Translations under genes and position numbers: made by a program | Part shown: positions 17,974 to 27,161 of the stretch, in pieces | Layout: every line of letters begins with the position of its first letter | Numbering within the stretch: position 1 is the stretch's first letter | Assembly (NCBI GenBank): GCA_937969445.1 | Contig: CALBVZ010000080.1 | Location: forward strand, 1 to 32,741 | DNA length: 32,741 bases | Direction: 5' to 3' | DNA from: an uncultured Octadecabacter sp. | GTDB taxonomy: Bacteria > Pseudomonadota > Alphaproteobacteria > Rhodobacterales > Rhodobacteraceae | The notes under the pieces: model-generated | The model's database searches: none | What the model saw: the letters and a program-made list of their open reading frames with translations, nothing else | What the model was told of the DNA's origin: nothing

Positions 17974-17988
17974 TTGAACTTGGTTCAA
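17974..17988. promoter_or_regulatory. Putative autoregulatory TetR operator TTGAACTTGGTTCAA
   Basis: 6-bp arms TTGAAC/GTTCAA around TTG, just upstream of tetR start. Confidence 0.7.
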
Positions 17989-18072
17989 GACTACGGCCGG
18001 TACGCGGGATTGCAAAGGGTGTGCAGCCTGTTTCTTGCCGAAATAAAGGCGGGTCGCGCGGGTTTTGTTCGG

Positions 18073-19302
18073 TTAATCCTTAACGGGTGCGCCGCCGGCA
18101 AACAGGTTGCGGCCATGATAGCCAATCGGGTCTTCCTGCATTTGTAGGTGAAGGCCGCTATCCGTGAACGGGTGTGCACGCGCGAGGTCTTCGTCGACAT
18201 CAATACCAAGCCCCGGCGCGGTTGGTACATTAATGTAACCGTTTTCAACGGTAATCGAAGACCTGATCAGCGCGTCGTGGAACGGCGTTTCAATGGTTTC
18301 GCACATCAGGATGTTTGGTAGCGTAGCGGCAAGTTGCACGTTTGCGGCCCACTCGACCGGTCCTGCATAAAGATGCGGTGCAACCTGCGCGTTGTAGACT
18401 TCGGCAAGTGCTGCGATCTTTTTGGTTTCCCAAATACCGCCTGAGCGCCCCAATGCTGGCTGCAAGATATTTGCCGCGCCACTTTGCAAGACGGCCGCAA
18501 ATTCTGCCTTGGTGGTTAGGCGTTCCCCGGTTGCAATGGGGATGTTAACGGCCGCAGCGACCTTGGCCATTTCTGCCACGGCGTCAGGTGGAATGGGTTC
18601 TTCGTACCAAAGCGGGCTAAATTTTTCGATGGCTTGGCCCATGCGAATGGCGCCGCCAGTAGAAAACTGGCCATGGGTACCAAACAGCAAATCCGCGTTC
18701 GGGCCGACGGCGTCGCGAATTTTCTGGCAGAACGCGACAGAGGTTTCGATGTCGTGCATCGAGGGCATATGCCCTGCACGGATGGTATAGGGGCCGGCGG
18801 GGTCGAATTTTACTGCGGTATAGCCTTGTTCGACCAAGCTGACGGCGACCTCGGCAGCCATATCGGCGCTGGCCCAAAACTCTGGCAGCGGATGCTGGGA
18901 TTGCGGATAAAGGTAAGTGTAGGCGCGGATTTTGTCGTTCAGACGTCCGCCGATCAGCGCGTGGACGGGGCGATCGCGGTCTTTGCCTAAAATGTCCCAA
19001 CATGCGATTTCAAGACCAGACCATGCGCCCATAACCGTCAGATCAGGGCGCTGTGTAAAGCCGCTAGAGTACGCACGACGGAACATCAGTTCGATATTTT
19101 CGGGATTTTCGTCCTGCATGTGACGCTCGAAAACGTCTTTGATCACGGCCTTCATTGCGTCAGGCCCAACCGTGGACGCGTAACATTCGCCCCAGCCAAC
19201 CACGCCTGTATCCGTCGTGACCTTTACCAAGATCCAATATCGCCCACCCCAGCCGGGGGCCGGAGGGGCGGTGATGATGATGTCGAGGTCTTGGAGTTTC
19301 AT
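18073..19302 (-). CDS. Mandelate racemase/muconate lactonizing enzyme family (enolase superfamily) protein, sugar-acid dehydratase-like
   Basis: GVVGWGECYAS, WYEEPIPP, TGERLTTKAEF and VAPHLYAGPV motifs. Confidence 0.88.
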   Translation of the reverse strand: MKLQDLDIIITAPPAPGWGGRYWILVKVTTDTGVVGWGECYASTVGPDAMKAVIKDVFERHMQDENPENIELMFRRAYSSGFTQRPDLTVMGAWSGLEIACWDILGKDRDRPVHALIGGRLNDKIRAYTYLYPQSQHPLPEFWASADMAAEVAVSLVEQGYTAVKFDPAGPYTIRAGHMPSMHDIETSVAFCQKIRDAVGPNADLLFGTHGQFSTGGAIRMGQAIEKFSPLWYEEPIPPDAVAEMAKVAAAVNIPIATGERLTTKAEFAAVLQSGAANILQPALGRSGGIWETKKIAALAEVYNAQVAPHLYAGPVEWAANVQLAATLPNILMCETIETPFHDALIRSSITVENGYINVPTAPGLGIDVDEDLARAHPFTDSGLHLQMQEDPIGYHGRNLFAGGAPVKD

Positions 19303-19656
19303 TTACAATCCCATCGCCGTAGAAAATGCCATTAACGCTTGATCAATGTATTGGATGATCTCGACAGACCCGAAAAAATACAAGTCTGGCGCCTCAAAAT
19401 CATCCATGAAGATCTGAAGTTGAAGGCCGCTTTGTGCGTTGAGAACAAAGTCACGTGTTTCGTCCACGGCCATGTTTTTCAGCGCAGCATCGATGGTCAC
19501 AAGTGCGCTTTGATCAACTGTGCCTGGCGCGAGGCCCTCCAAAAAGGGGCGCACATTTTCACTGTCGAAATTCATCGACGTCTCAGCTGCGTTGCCAGCA
19601 ACCGGCTGTGCCGCTTGAGAAGATTTATTGAAAAGGGTGGATAGGAAACGGATCAT
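19303..19656 (-). CDS. Hypothetical protein
   Basis: 117-aa ORF immediately upstream (on minus) of the enolase-superfamily gene; no family recognised. Confidence 0.6.
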   Translation of the reverse strand: MIRFLSTLFNKSSQAAQPVAGNAAETSMNFDSENVRPFLEGLAPGTVDQSALVTIDAALKNMAVDETRDFVLNAQSGLQLQIFMDDFEAPDLYFFGSVEIIQYIDQALMAFSTAMGL

Positions 19657-19687
19657 GTTTCGGCTCTCTTTTGGATGCGACTACTGA

Positions 19688-20767
19688 TCAAAACACAATC
19701 ACGTTGCGCTTAGCGGCCCCTGTCTTCGTATCTTCAATTGCCTCGTTGATCTGTTCAAGCGACCATGTGCCGGAAATGAGCTCGTCCAGTTTGAGACGGC
19801 CTTGCTTATAAAGGTCAACCATCCAAGGGATGTCACGTTTAATAACGACATCGCCCATTTTTGACCCGATCATGCCTTGGCCAGCTGCGGCGAAATTGGC
19901 GGCTTCATAGCTTGAAGCCGCGCCTGATGCGGGCATGCCAACCATAACGATGTTGCCGCCTTTGGCGAGGTAGCGTGGCGCTTGGTCATAAACGGGGGCG
20001 ACGCCAACTGTCACCAGGACGGCGTCCGCACCGCGGCCTATCAGCTTTTTGGCTTCGTTCCATGGCTCACCCGTGGCGAGGACCGCGTCTGTAGCACCGA
20101 ATTCTTTTGCCACGTCCAGCTTAGACGGCTCCATATCAACGGCAACAATGCGGCGTGCACCTGCAATCGCGGCACCTTGGATCGCGTTCAGGCCAACGCC
20201 GCCAGCACCAATAACTACGACGTCTTGGCCGGGACGTACTTTGGCGGCGTTAACCACGGCGCCAACACCTGTAATGACACCACAAGCAAGCAGGGACGCG
20301 GCTTCCATGCCGATCCCATCAGGAAGCGTTACGACCTGGCTGGCGTCCACGACAACCTTTTCGGCAAAGCCGCCGCAAGCCATCGCTTGGTGCAGTTTAC
20401 CGCCGTCAGTCGTTTTGATCGGACCAAGGTCGCCGTCATAGCCTTCTTCGCAGTTGGTCGGGCGGGCCGATGCGCAGCTTGGGCATGTGCCGCAAGAGCG
20501 GATCAAAGTGACGACAACTTTGTCGCCCAAGCTCACGTCTTTGGTGTTTGGGCCAACTGCAGTGACCGTGCCGGCAGCTTCGTGGCCATAAACCGCAGGC
20601 AGTGATCCGCCCCAGTGCCCTTCGGCAAATGTGATGTCTGAATGGCAGATCGCGCAAGCCGCCAAGGTAACCTCAACCTCGCTGTCGATGGGTGAACGAA
20701 TTTCGATGTCTTGAATGATGAATGGTTGGCCGAACTCGTGGCAAACAGCGGCTTTGATATGGGACAT
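19688..20767 (-). CDS. Zinc-binding alcohol dehydrogenase family protein
   Basis: GHEAAGTVTAVG, CGTCPSCASARPTNC zinc site, VIGAGGVGLNAIQGA Rossmann motif; start MSHIKAAVCHEFG at 20767 preferred over 20824. Confidence 0.9.
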   Translation of the reverse strand: MSHIKAAVCHEFGQPFIIQDIEIRSPIDSEVEVTLAACAICHSDITFAEGHWGGSLPAVYGHEAAGTVTAVGPNTKDVSLGDKVVVTLIRSCGTCPSCASARPTNCEEGYDGDLGPIKTTDGGKLHQAMACGGFAEKVVVDASQVVTLPDGIGMEAASLLACGVITGVGAVVNAAKVRPGQDVVVIGAGGVGLNAIQGAAIAGARRIVAVDMEPSKLDVAKEFGATDAVLATGEPWNEAKKLIGRGADAVLVTVGVAPVYDQAPRYLAKGGNIVMVGMPASGAASSYEAANFAAAGQGMIGSKMGDVVIKRDIPWMVDLYKQGRLKLDELISGTWSLEQINEAIEDTKTGAAKRNVIVF

Positions 20768-20849
20768 GAGTGACCTCAAGCTAAGGGTTTTGGCGACGTT
20801 GCTTGCAGCGCAGGCTGAGTTCAAGCACGAAAGCGACTTACTGTGTCGT

Positions 20850-22064
20850 TTAGGGTGTGGTTTGGCGAATACGGCCTAAAAAAACAATCATGCACAAGAT
20901 CATCAGGAGCGCAGAAAGGATGAAGGCCGCCCCCGGAAAATAAGGACCTGTTTCAGTTGTGAAGGCCCAGAACAGCTGCGTCATTACCAGTGGTGAAAAA
21001 ATCATCGCTATGGATTTGGCCGAAGAGATAACGCCCTGTAGCTCGCCTTGGCGATCATCACCGACGCGTTGCGAAATCAAACCCTGTAAAGCTGGCGTAA
21101 CCACAGCGCCCAGAGACGTAAGTGGGACGAAGGCAAGGGCGATCCAACCGTTTGAGATCAGTGTCAGCATAATGAAGGCGAGGAGGTTAAAGCAGATGCC
21201 ATAGATAATCGTGCCGCGTTCGCCCAGATGACGCAGTGCTATGCGGATAAGCCCGCCCTGAACAATCGCCATGCCGATGCCGAACAATGCAAGCGATGCG
21301 CCGACCATACCAGGGGACCAGCCGTAGGCCTCTTTGGTGAAATAAGCCCATGTCGCAGGGTAAACGATGAAAGCAAATTCATAGAGGAACACAAGAAAGA
21401 TTAGGCGGCGTACGCCATCGAGTTGGCCCAGTGCTTTGAAGGCGGTAAACGGATTTGCGCGGCGCAGCACGAAAGGACGGCGAATTTTGTCTGTGACCGT
21501 TTCTGGCAGTACGAAATACCCGAAGATCAAGTTCAACGCCCCAAGGAGCGCTGCCGCATAGAATGGCGCGCGTGGGCCGAATTCGCCCAATAGACCACCG
21601 ATGACGGGGCCAAGCACAAAGCCGAGGCCGAACGCAGCGCCGACCAGCCCGAAGTTGGCGGATTTTTCTTCGGGTTTTGAAATATCTGCGATGAACGCTG
21701 TGGCGGTTGATTGTGTTGCAGCGGTGATGCCCCCGATGACGCGGGTGAGGAACAGCAACCAGATGGTGCCTGCAACCGCCATGACCAGATAGTCGATCGT
21801 CATAACCAGAAGCGAAATAAGCAGAACAGGTCGACGGCCGTATCGATCTGACAATGACCCGAGGATCGGGCCAAAGATGAACTGCATCACCGCAAACGTC
21901 GTCGCAAGGATACCACCCCAAAGGGCCGCATCGCCAATAGTGCCGCCGTTCACCTCGCCGATAAGGTCCGGCATCACAGGCAGGATCAGCCCGATCCCCA
22001 TCGCATCGAGCGTCAAAGTAAGGAGAATAAATGTAAAGGCGCGTTTGCGCTTTGGGGCGTCCAT
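20850..22064 (-). CDS. MFS transporter, TetA-like efflux family
   Basis: 12-TM pattern; TLDAMGIGLILPVMPDLIGE and GSLSDRYGRRPVLL motifs. Confidence 0.88.
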   Translation of the reverse strand: MDAPKRKRAFTFILLTLTLDAMGIGLILPVMPDLIGEVNGGTIGDAALWGGILATTFAVMQFIFGPILGSLSDRYGRRPVLLISLLVMTIDYLVMAVAGTIWLLFLTRVIGGITAATQSTATAFIADISKPEEKSANFGLVGAAFGLGFVLGPVIGGLLGEFGPRAPFYAAALLGALNLIFGYFVLPETVTDKIRRPFVLRRANPFTAFKALGQLDGVRRLIFLVFLYEFAFIVYPATWAYFTKEAYGWSPGMVGASLALFGIGMAIVQGGLIRIALRHLGERGTIIYGICFNLLAFIMLTLISNGWIALAFVPLTSLGAVVTPALQGLISQRVGDDRQGELQGVISSAKSIAMIFSPLVMTQLFWAFTTETGPYFPGAAFILSALLMILCMIVFLGRIRQTTP

Positions 22065-22080
22065 ATGGGTTACATAAAGT

Positions 22081-22094
22081 GAACTGATCAGTTC
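22081..22094. promoter_or_regulatory. Perfect 14-bp palindrome GAACTGATCAGTTC upstream of the MFS gene
   Basis: Self-complementary sequence 17 bp upstream of the MFS start codon. Confidence 0.65.
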
Positions 22095-22112
22095 GGAAAG
22101 GCTGTTTCTGCG

Positions 22113-22889
22113 TCAGACATGACCGATTGACGTAAGGAAGTCGCCAAGCTTGGCCGCGATATCACCGGCGTGGGTAACCGGAGCGACGTGTCCAGCGCCA
22201 CGAATTAGATGAAACTGCGACCCCGGTACGAGGTCGGTGGTTTCGCGCACAAGATCTGGTGGTGTGGATTTGTCAAAGTTTCCACAAAGACCCAGCGTTG
22301 GGAGGCGCAAACCAGAGGTCGGGGTGTAAAAGTCGGTTCCTGCGATGGCTTCGCATGTGGCGGCAAACCCTTCGGCGTCTGCCTGAGACAGCCATTCATC
22401 CAACATGGCACTGCCCTCGCGGGCGTTCCACCGTTCCAGCATCCCAGGGATGATCGCGGGCATTCCCCCGTCACGAACGGTTTTGGCGCGGGCGTGCCAC
22501 GGTTCGGGTTGGCCGTGTTTGGCAGCGCTGCCAATCAGCGTCATACCACGCACAATGTCGAGGCGTTTGACGGCCAACCCCTGCGCCACGAGCCCGCCAA
22601 CGGACAAGCCAACAAAAACCACATCACGCAACGCGAGCGTATCACAAACCGCCTCTGCGTCAGAGATCAACGTACCCATGGAGTAAGGGCCGCTCGGCAC
22701 GTCGGATTGACCATGGCCGCGTAGGTCATAGCGCACGCAGCGGTAGTTCGGCAGTTGGGCCACAACGCCGTCCCAGACCCGATGATCGAGCCCTAGACAA
22801 TGTGCAAAGACCAAAGTTGGCCCTTTGCCCTCAACTTTGGCAAACAGGGTCGCACCTTTGGCTTGGACCTTATGCGTCGTCATCGTCAC
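22113..22889 (-). CDS. Alpha/beta hydrolase, 3-oxoadipate enol-lactonase (PcaD)-like
   Basis: YDLRGHGQSDVP, GLSVGGLVAQGLA, GAGHVAPVTHA motifs. Confidence 0.8.
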   Translation of the reverse strand: MTMTTHKVQAKGATLFAKVEGKGPTLVFAHCLGLDHRVWDGVVAQLPNYRCVRYDLRGHGQSDVPSGPYSMGTLISDAEAVCDTLALRDVVFVGLSVGGLVAQGLAVKRLDIVRGMTLIGSAAKHGQPEPWHARAKTVRDGGMPAIIPGMLERWNAREGSAMLDEWLSQADAEGFAATCEAIAGTDFYTPTSGLRLPTLGLCGNFDKSTPPDLVRETTDLVPGSQFHLIRGAGHVAPVTHAGDIAAKLGDFLTSIGHV

Positions 22890-24087
22890 CCATCACCATA
22901 TGCGCAATGATCTGGCCGTGATCAGATGCGAGTTTGTTGTAGGGCGCTTCGGCATGAGAGCCATCTGTGAGATGGTCGTTCAACACAGAGAAGTATTCCA
23001 TTTCGCCGATCTTATCTTTGTCGTCCGGGTGGAAATGGTTCGACATATAGATTTGGTCGATGGATTCAAAATTTCCACCAAAGGCAGACGTATAGACCAT
23101 ATCGCGGGATGATTTGCGCACGAACAGCTTTTCAGCGGAATGCAGGCGTACACGATTGATGGCCTCGCGGATTTGCAGGTTTTCTGTCTTGGAATAACGG
23201 TCGCGACCAGTTTGCGCATCATGGCGCAGCATCCACGAGTAGTTCTTAAACGGAACTTCGCCAGAGATGATTTCAGAAGACACAGCATGTTCCCCATCGT
23301 TGAAGTCACCAAGCACCATGACGGGGTTCCCAGCTTCAAGTTCCGCGATGATTTCACGGCGCAGAACCCATGCTTCGGCCATGCGGCGCAGGGCGGCACG
23401 CAATGAGCCCATCGCGCGGGCTGCGGCATCGTATTGCGTAAGGTCAGCGGCGGGCGGAAAGTCTGCCCCAGCAGGCGTGATAAGTTCGCCGAGTTTGGAT
23501 TTCAGGTGGCAATTGAAGACAGTGATGACCTGTTCACCAACCGGAATGCGGGCCTTTAGGATCGGGCGCGAAAGGCGGCTCAGTCGGTAGTGGCCCGCGT
23601 CATCATCACCATCAGAGCCACGCAGGGCAGAGAATGGAATTTCGAGGGGTTCGGGAAGGTCCTGAATGACCTCCGGTGTGCCGACAAACCCAAAACGTGA
23701 AACGATCGCTAGACCAGGTCGGCGTTTGCCCGCTTCGCCCGTGTCAGCCGCATTCGGCGCAAAGGCCAATCCGCCAGTTCCGTAAGGTGTGTACGCAAGT
23801 TTTCGAAAAATCGCCTTGCGATGATAGCGCTTGGACTTGTCAGGGATCGACGCCGCGTTTGAGGCCTGACCAAGGGCGTCAGCCTCAGCGATGACATCCT
23901 TAAGGGCGTCTTCCTCGAAAATTTCCTGAAAGCCCACGATGTCGGCGTCCATGGTTAGCAGTTGGTCTGCCATCCAGTCTTGTTTCCACGCGTATTCTTC
24001 GGGCGTGTATTTTTGGAATTCGTAGTATTCTTTGTCCGCCCCAATGAGGTTTTTGACGTTGAAGCTGGCGATGGTGAAACGGGTCAT
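22870..24087 (-). CDS. Endonuclease/exonuclease/phosphatase family protein
   Basis: IASFNVKNL, DIVGFQEIFEED, MVLGDFNDGEHA and SDHGQI motifs. Confidence 0.87.
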   Translation of the reverse strand: MTRFTIASFNVKNLIGADKEYYEFQKYTPEEYAWKQDWMADQLLTMDADIVGFQEIFEEDALKDVIAEADALGQASNAASIPDKSKRYHRKAIFRKLAYTPYGTGGLAFAPNAADTGEAGKRRPGLAIVSRFGFVGTPEVIQDLPEPLEIPFSALRGSDGDDDAGHYRLSRLSRPILKARIPVGEQVITVFNCHLKSKLGELITPAGADFPPAADLTQYDAAARAMGSLRAALRRMAEAWVLRREIIAELEAGNPVMVLGDFNDGEHAVSSEIISGEVPFKNYSWMLRHDAQTGRDRYSKTENLQIREAINRVRLHSAEKLFVRKSSRDMVYTSAFGGNFESIDQIYMSNHFHPDDKDKIGEMEYFSVLNDHLTDGSHAEAPYNKLASDHGQIIAHMVMGDDDDA

Positions 24088-24156
24088 GTCGGGCGTCTTT
24101 CGGTTGAGGAGGGGAGCCTCCGGCGGGGATATTTAAGAAACAAAAGCAAACACAGG

Positions 24157-25128
24157 TTAGGTTAGCGTGTCGAGAGCCTGTGCGAATTGGGCTGGATCGA
24201 CGTTGCCGCCGGTGATTGTCACGATGACGGCGTCGCCATCGATTTCGTCTTTGCGATAGAGGGCTGCAGCAAGGGCAGCGGCACCGCCAGGTTCGGCAAC
24301 CAGCTTGAGGCGTAAGAAGGCTTGCGCCATCGCCTGTAGTGCTTCTTGTTCGTTGATAACAAGGCCGGGCCCACAAAGGCGTTTCATGATCGGGAAGGTC
24401 AAATCGCCGGGTTGTTGGGTGATGATGGCATCGCAGATATTGCCGGATGTTTGATTGTTGCGTTCAATCCCGCCAGAGCGAAGAGAGCGCGCGACGTCGT
24501 CAAAGCCCTCGGGTTCAACGGGTCGAACGCGCAAAGTCGGGGCGTCCGCTTCGCACGCAAGTGCGATGCCGGAGGTCAAGCCACCACCACCGCAGCAGAC
24601 CAAGACATCGGCGTCCTCAATACCAAGCGCATTGGCGTCTTGCGCGATCTCAAGGCCGCACGTGCCTTGGCCTGCGACGACCATCGGGTCATCAAATGGC
24701 TTTACGAGGGTGAGATTGCGATCTTGCGCGAGACGCGCGCCGATCTCGTCGCGGTCTTCGGTGTCGCGATCAAATAAAACCACTTCAGCGCCAAGCGCCT
24801 TGGTGTTTTCGATTTTCAGCTGTGGCGCGTCAGATGGCATGATGATGACTGCCGTTGTACCATGCCGCATCGCCGCGAGAGCAACGCCTTGGGCATGGTT
24901 GCCGCTGGAATAGGCGATAACACCTTTGGCGCGTTTGTCTGGGTCCATTGCGCTTAGCGCGGACCAGCCGCCGCGGAATTTGAAGCTGCCGGTGTGTTGC
25001 AGACATTCCGGTTTGATGAAGACCTTTCGGCCTGCGATTTCGTCCAAGAACGGGGACGACAGCAAAGGCGTGCGGCGGGCGTGGCCGTCCAAGCGTTTGG
25101 CAGCGGCGCGGATCATGTCACTGTTCAT
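24157..25128 (-). CDS. Threonine/serine dehydratase-like PLP enzyme
   Basis: PLP-Lys motif SFKFRGGWSAL, SSGNHAQGVA, CGGGGLTSGIA. Confidence 0.9.
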   Translation of the reverse strand: MNSDMIRAAAKRLDGHARRTPLLSSPFLDEIAGRKVFIKPECLQHTGSFKFRGGWSALSAMDPDKRAKGVIAYSSGNHAQGVALAAMRHGTTAVIIMPSDAPQLKIENTKALGAEVVLFDRDTEDRDEIGARLAQDRNLTLVKPFDDPMVVAGQGTCGLEIAQDANALGIEDADVLVCCGGGGLTSGIALACEADAPTLRVRPVEPEGFDDVARSLRSGGIERNNQTSGNICDAIITQQPGDLTFPIMKRLCGPGLVINEQEALQAMAQAFLRLKLVAEPGGAAALAAALYRKDEIDGDAVIVTITGGNVDPAQFAQALDTLT

Positions 25129-25940
25129 AGTGAAAGGATCCAGTCGTTAAGAACGCCCAAACATTCGGGTTCGTCCAAGAACGGCACGTGGCCGCGACCC
25201 AGCACGGTTGCTGCATGGGCGTCCGGGCGGCGGTTGCGCATTTCTTCATAGGTGTGTGTGGACAGCAAATCAGATGCATCGCCGCGCAGAATGGCCAAAG
25301 GCAAGCCGGCCATCGCGTCAAAAACAGGCCACAGATCAGGGGCGAGGTTTGTGCTGGCGGCGAGCACGGTGTCGGCGAGCTTCGGGTCGTATTTGATGAC
25401 AAGGCCGTCTAGGGTTTCTTCGTAATGGTTTTGCACTTCAGCCAGCCATCGTTCATGGGAAACGCCCTTGAAATGAGACCATGCTTTGGCACGAAACGCG
25501 GCCGCGTCTTCGTGGGTTTTCTGCACAGGATTTCGACCGATGTAGTCTTTGATCACCGAGAGGCCGGCGGCTTCGATATGCGGCCCGATGTCATTGAGGG
25601 CGACGCCCAAAAGTCGATCTTTGGCCGTTGCCGCAAGAACCATCCCGATAAGGCCGCCACGCGAAGTCCCGATGATGCCTGCCTTTTCAATATTCAGATG
25701 ATCGAGCAGCGCGAGCGCGTCTTGGGCTTCTTGCGGGATCGTGTAGCTTTCCGGATCGGCCCAGTCGGATTGGCCGCGCCCACGGTAATCCATTCGGATA
25801 AGTCGACAATTTAGATGTGGGGCGACGTGGTCAAAATCTGCGGTATTGCGGGTTAATCCGGCAAGCGCCAGCACGGGCAAACCTCCGCCGGTGTCCGTGT
25901 AATAAAGTCGCGTGCCGTCTTGCGCCGTAAAGTGAGGCAT
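25125..25940 (-). CDS. Alpha/beta hydrolase
   Basis: MDYRGRGQSDWA, GTSRGGLIG nucleophile elbow, GRGHVPFLDEPE; ATGA overlap with the next gene. Confidence 0.87.
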   Translation of the reverse strand: MPHFTAQDGTRLYYTDTGGGLPVLALAGLTRNTADFDHVAPHLNCRLIRMDYRGRGQSDWADPESYTIPQEAQDALALLDHLNIEKAGIIGTSRGGLIGMVLAATAKDRLLGVALNDIGPHIEAAGLSVIKDYIGRNPVQKTHEDAAAFRAKAWSHFKGVSHERWLAEVQNHYEETLDGLVIKYDPKLADTVLAASTNLAPDLWPVFDAMAGLPLAILRGDASDLLSTHTYEEMRNRRPDAHAATVLGRGHVPFLDEPECLGVLNDWILSL

Positions 25941-26617
25941 CAGACCAAATCGGGAATTGATTTAAGGTCTTTGACGGTGCGGTGCGGTGCTGCCCAAAGA
26001 CGGTCTTGGGGTTTTTCAGCGCGGTTCACCCAAACGGTACCAAAGCCATAACCTGCAGCGCCCGCAGCGTCCCAGCCGTTAGACGACGCAAACAAAACTT
26101 CGGTTTGCGGCACATCAAAGCGGTCCCAGACCAGATCGTAGACATGGCGATGTGGTTTATAGATTGCGACCTCTTCGACGGACAAAACATCATCAAGATA
26201 TTCACCGATCCCAGCCGAACGTACGGCACTGACGAGCATGTCAGGCGAGCCGTTGGACAGAATCGCGATGTTGAGGTTCTTTTCTTTCAGCGCCTTCAAC
26301 ATGGCGGGCACTTCAGGGAAGGCGGGCAATTCTTTGTAAACGGACAGCAGCTTGGCGCGCAGGGCGTTGTCGTGCAAACCGTTGTTATCCATCGCCCAAT
26401 CGAGCGCGTCTTGGGTGACTTGCCAGAATGGAATGTGTTGCCCAGAAATCGCGCGCAGCCATGAATATTCCAGCTGCTTTGCACGCCAATCCGCAGACAA
26501 CGTCCCCCAAACGGCGGCCAATTGCGATTGGCCCGGTTCTTTGGCGACGTTGCGCGCTGCGGCGTCCACATCAAACAGGGTTCCGTAGGCGTCAAAAATG
26601 CAGGTGGTGATTGTCAT
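25940..26617 (-). CDS. Haloacid dehalogenase, type II (HAD superfamily)
   Basis: CIFDAYGTLFDV, ILSNGSPDML, FASSNGWDAAGAAGYGFGTVWVNR; start MTITTCIFDAYG preferred. Confidence 0.9.
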   Translation of the reverse strand: MTITTCIFDAYGTLFDVDAAARNVAKEPGQSQLAAVWGTLSADWRAKQLEYSWLRAISGQHIPFWQVTQDALDWAMDNNGLHDNALRAKLLSVYKELPAFPEVPAMLKALKEKNLNIAILSNGSPDMLVSAVRSAGIGEYLDDVLSVEEVAIYKPHRHVYDLVWDRFDVPQTEVLFASSNGWDAAGAAGYGFGTVWVNRAEKPQDRLWAAPHRTVKDLKSIPDLV

Positions 26618-26671
26618 GGGCAACCTTTCTGTTGGGAACAGCTTGGCATGCAACTTCGGGCTTGGAAAGCC

Positions 26672-27067
26672 TCAAAGCCTGTAAGTTAGCGCTGCGCGGA
26701 TAAGAGGGGCGAGTTCGTTCAGATTGGGCGGCGAATGGACAGACAGATGCACGGCACGATTGCCATCAAACGCCATGTTCGCTGGGGCGAGAGCGCGAAA
26801 GTCGCTCATCACGGTGGTCTGGCAATGGGTGAAGACCGCCGGATCCCCGGTCTTTGACAGTCCAAGCCTGATCGGGGTCGCGAGGTTGGTTTCCGGCGTT
26901 GCGTAAGACGGCTGTCCCCATTTTGTCGATTCTTCGATGCGCCCAATGGGTAGGGTTTCCCCGATCTCAAAGATCATCGCACGCAGTGACAAAAGCGTGT
27001 CATGCGCGGGTTGCGGGAAGGCTGCAAAAGCGTCGCGGACATTGGGCGAGGCGAAAGGTTGGGTCAT
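26672..27067 (-). CDS. DUF1801-domain protein
   Basis: Small protein with EESTKWGQPSYATPE motif typical of DUF1801/YdhG-like proteins. Confidence 0.75.
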   Translation of the reverse strand: MTQPFASPNVRDAFAAFPQPAHDTLLSLRAMIFEIGETLPIGRIEESTKWGQPSYATPETNLATPIRLGLSKTGDPAVFTHCQTTVMSDFRALAPANMAFDGNRAVHLSVHSPPNLNELAPLIRAALTYRL

Positions 27068-27161
27068 GCGGGTATGGTGCCGCGCCTTGGGGCGATTTGC
27101 AATCTTGAGGTGCCATTGTTAGGCAGCGCGCGAAGCAATACAAATTCAAACGGGACATATC

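Noticed and set aside
19982-20605. 207-aa antisense ORF over the Zn-ADH gene
   Set aside because: Antisense shadow of a conserved dehydrogenase; sequence looks like reverse-frame translation
20820-20870. Short dyad between MFS and ADH genes (GCGAC...GTCGT) as a terminator
   Set aside because: Only about 4-5 bp of pairing and no clear T run
13637-24087. The two EEP-fold proteins as a duplicated pair
   Set aside because: They share only the fold motifs; lengths, N-termini (lipoprotein vs non-secreted) and contexts differ
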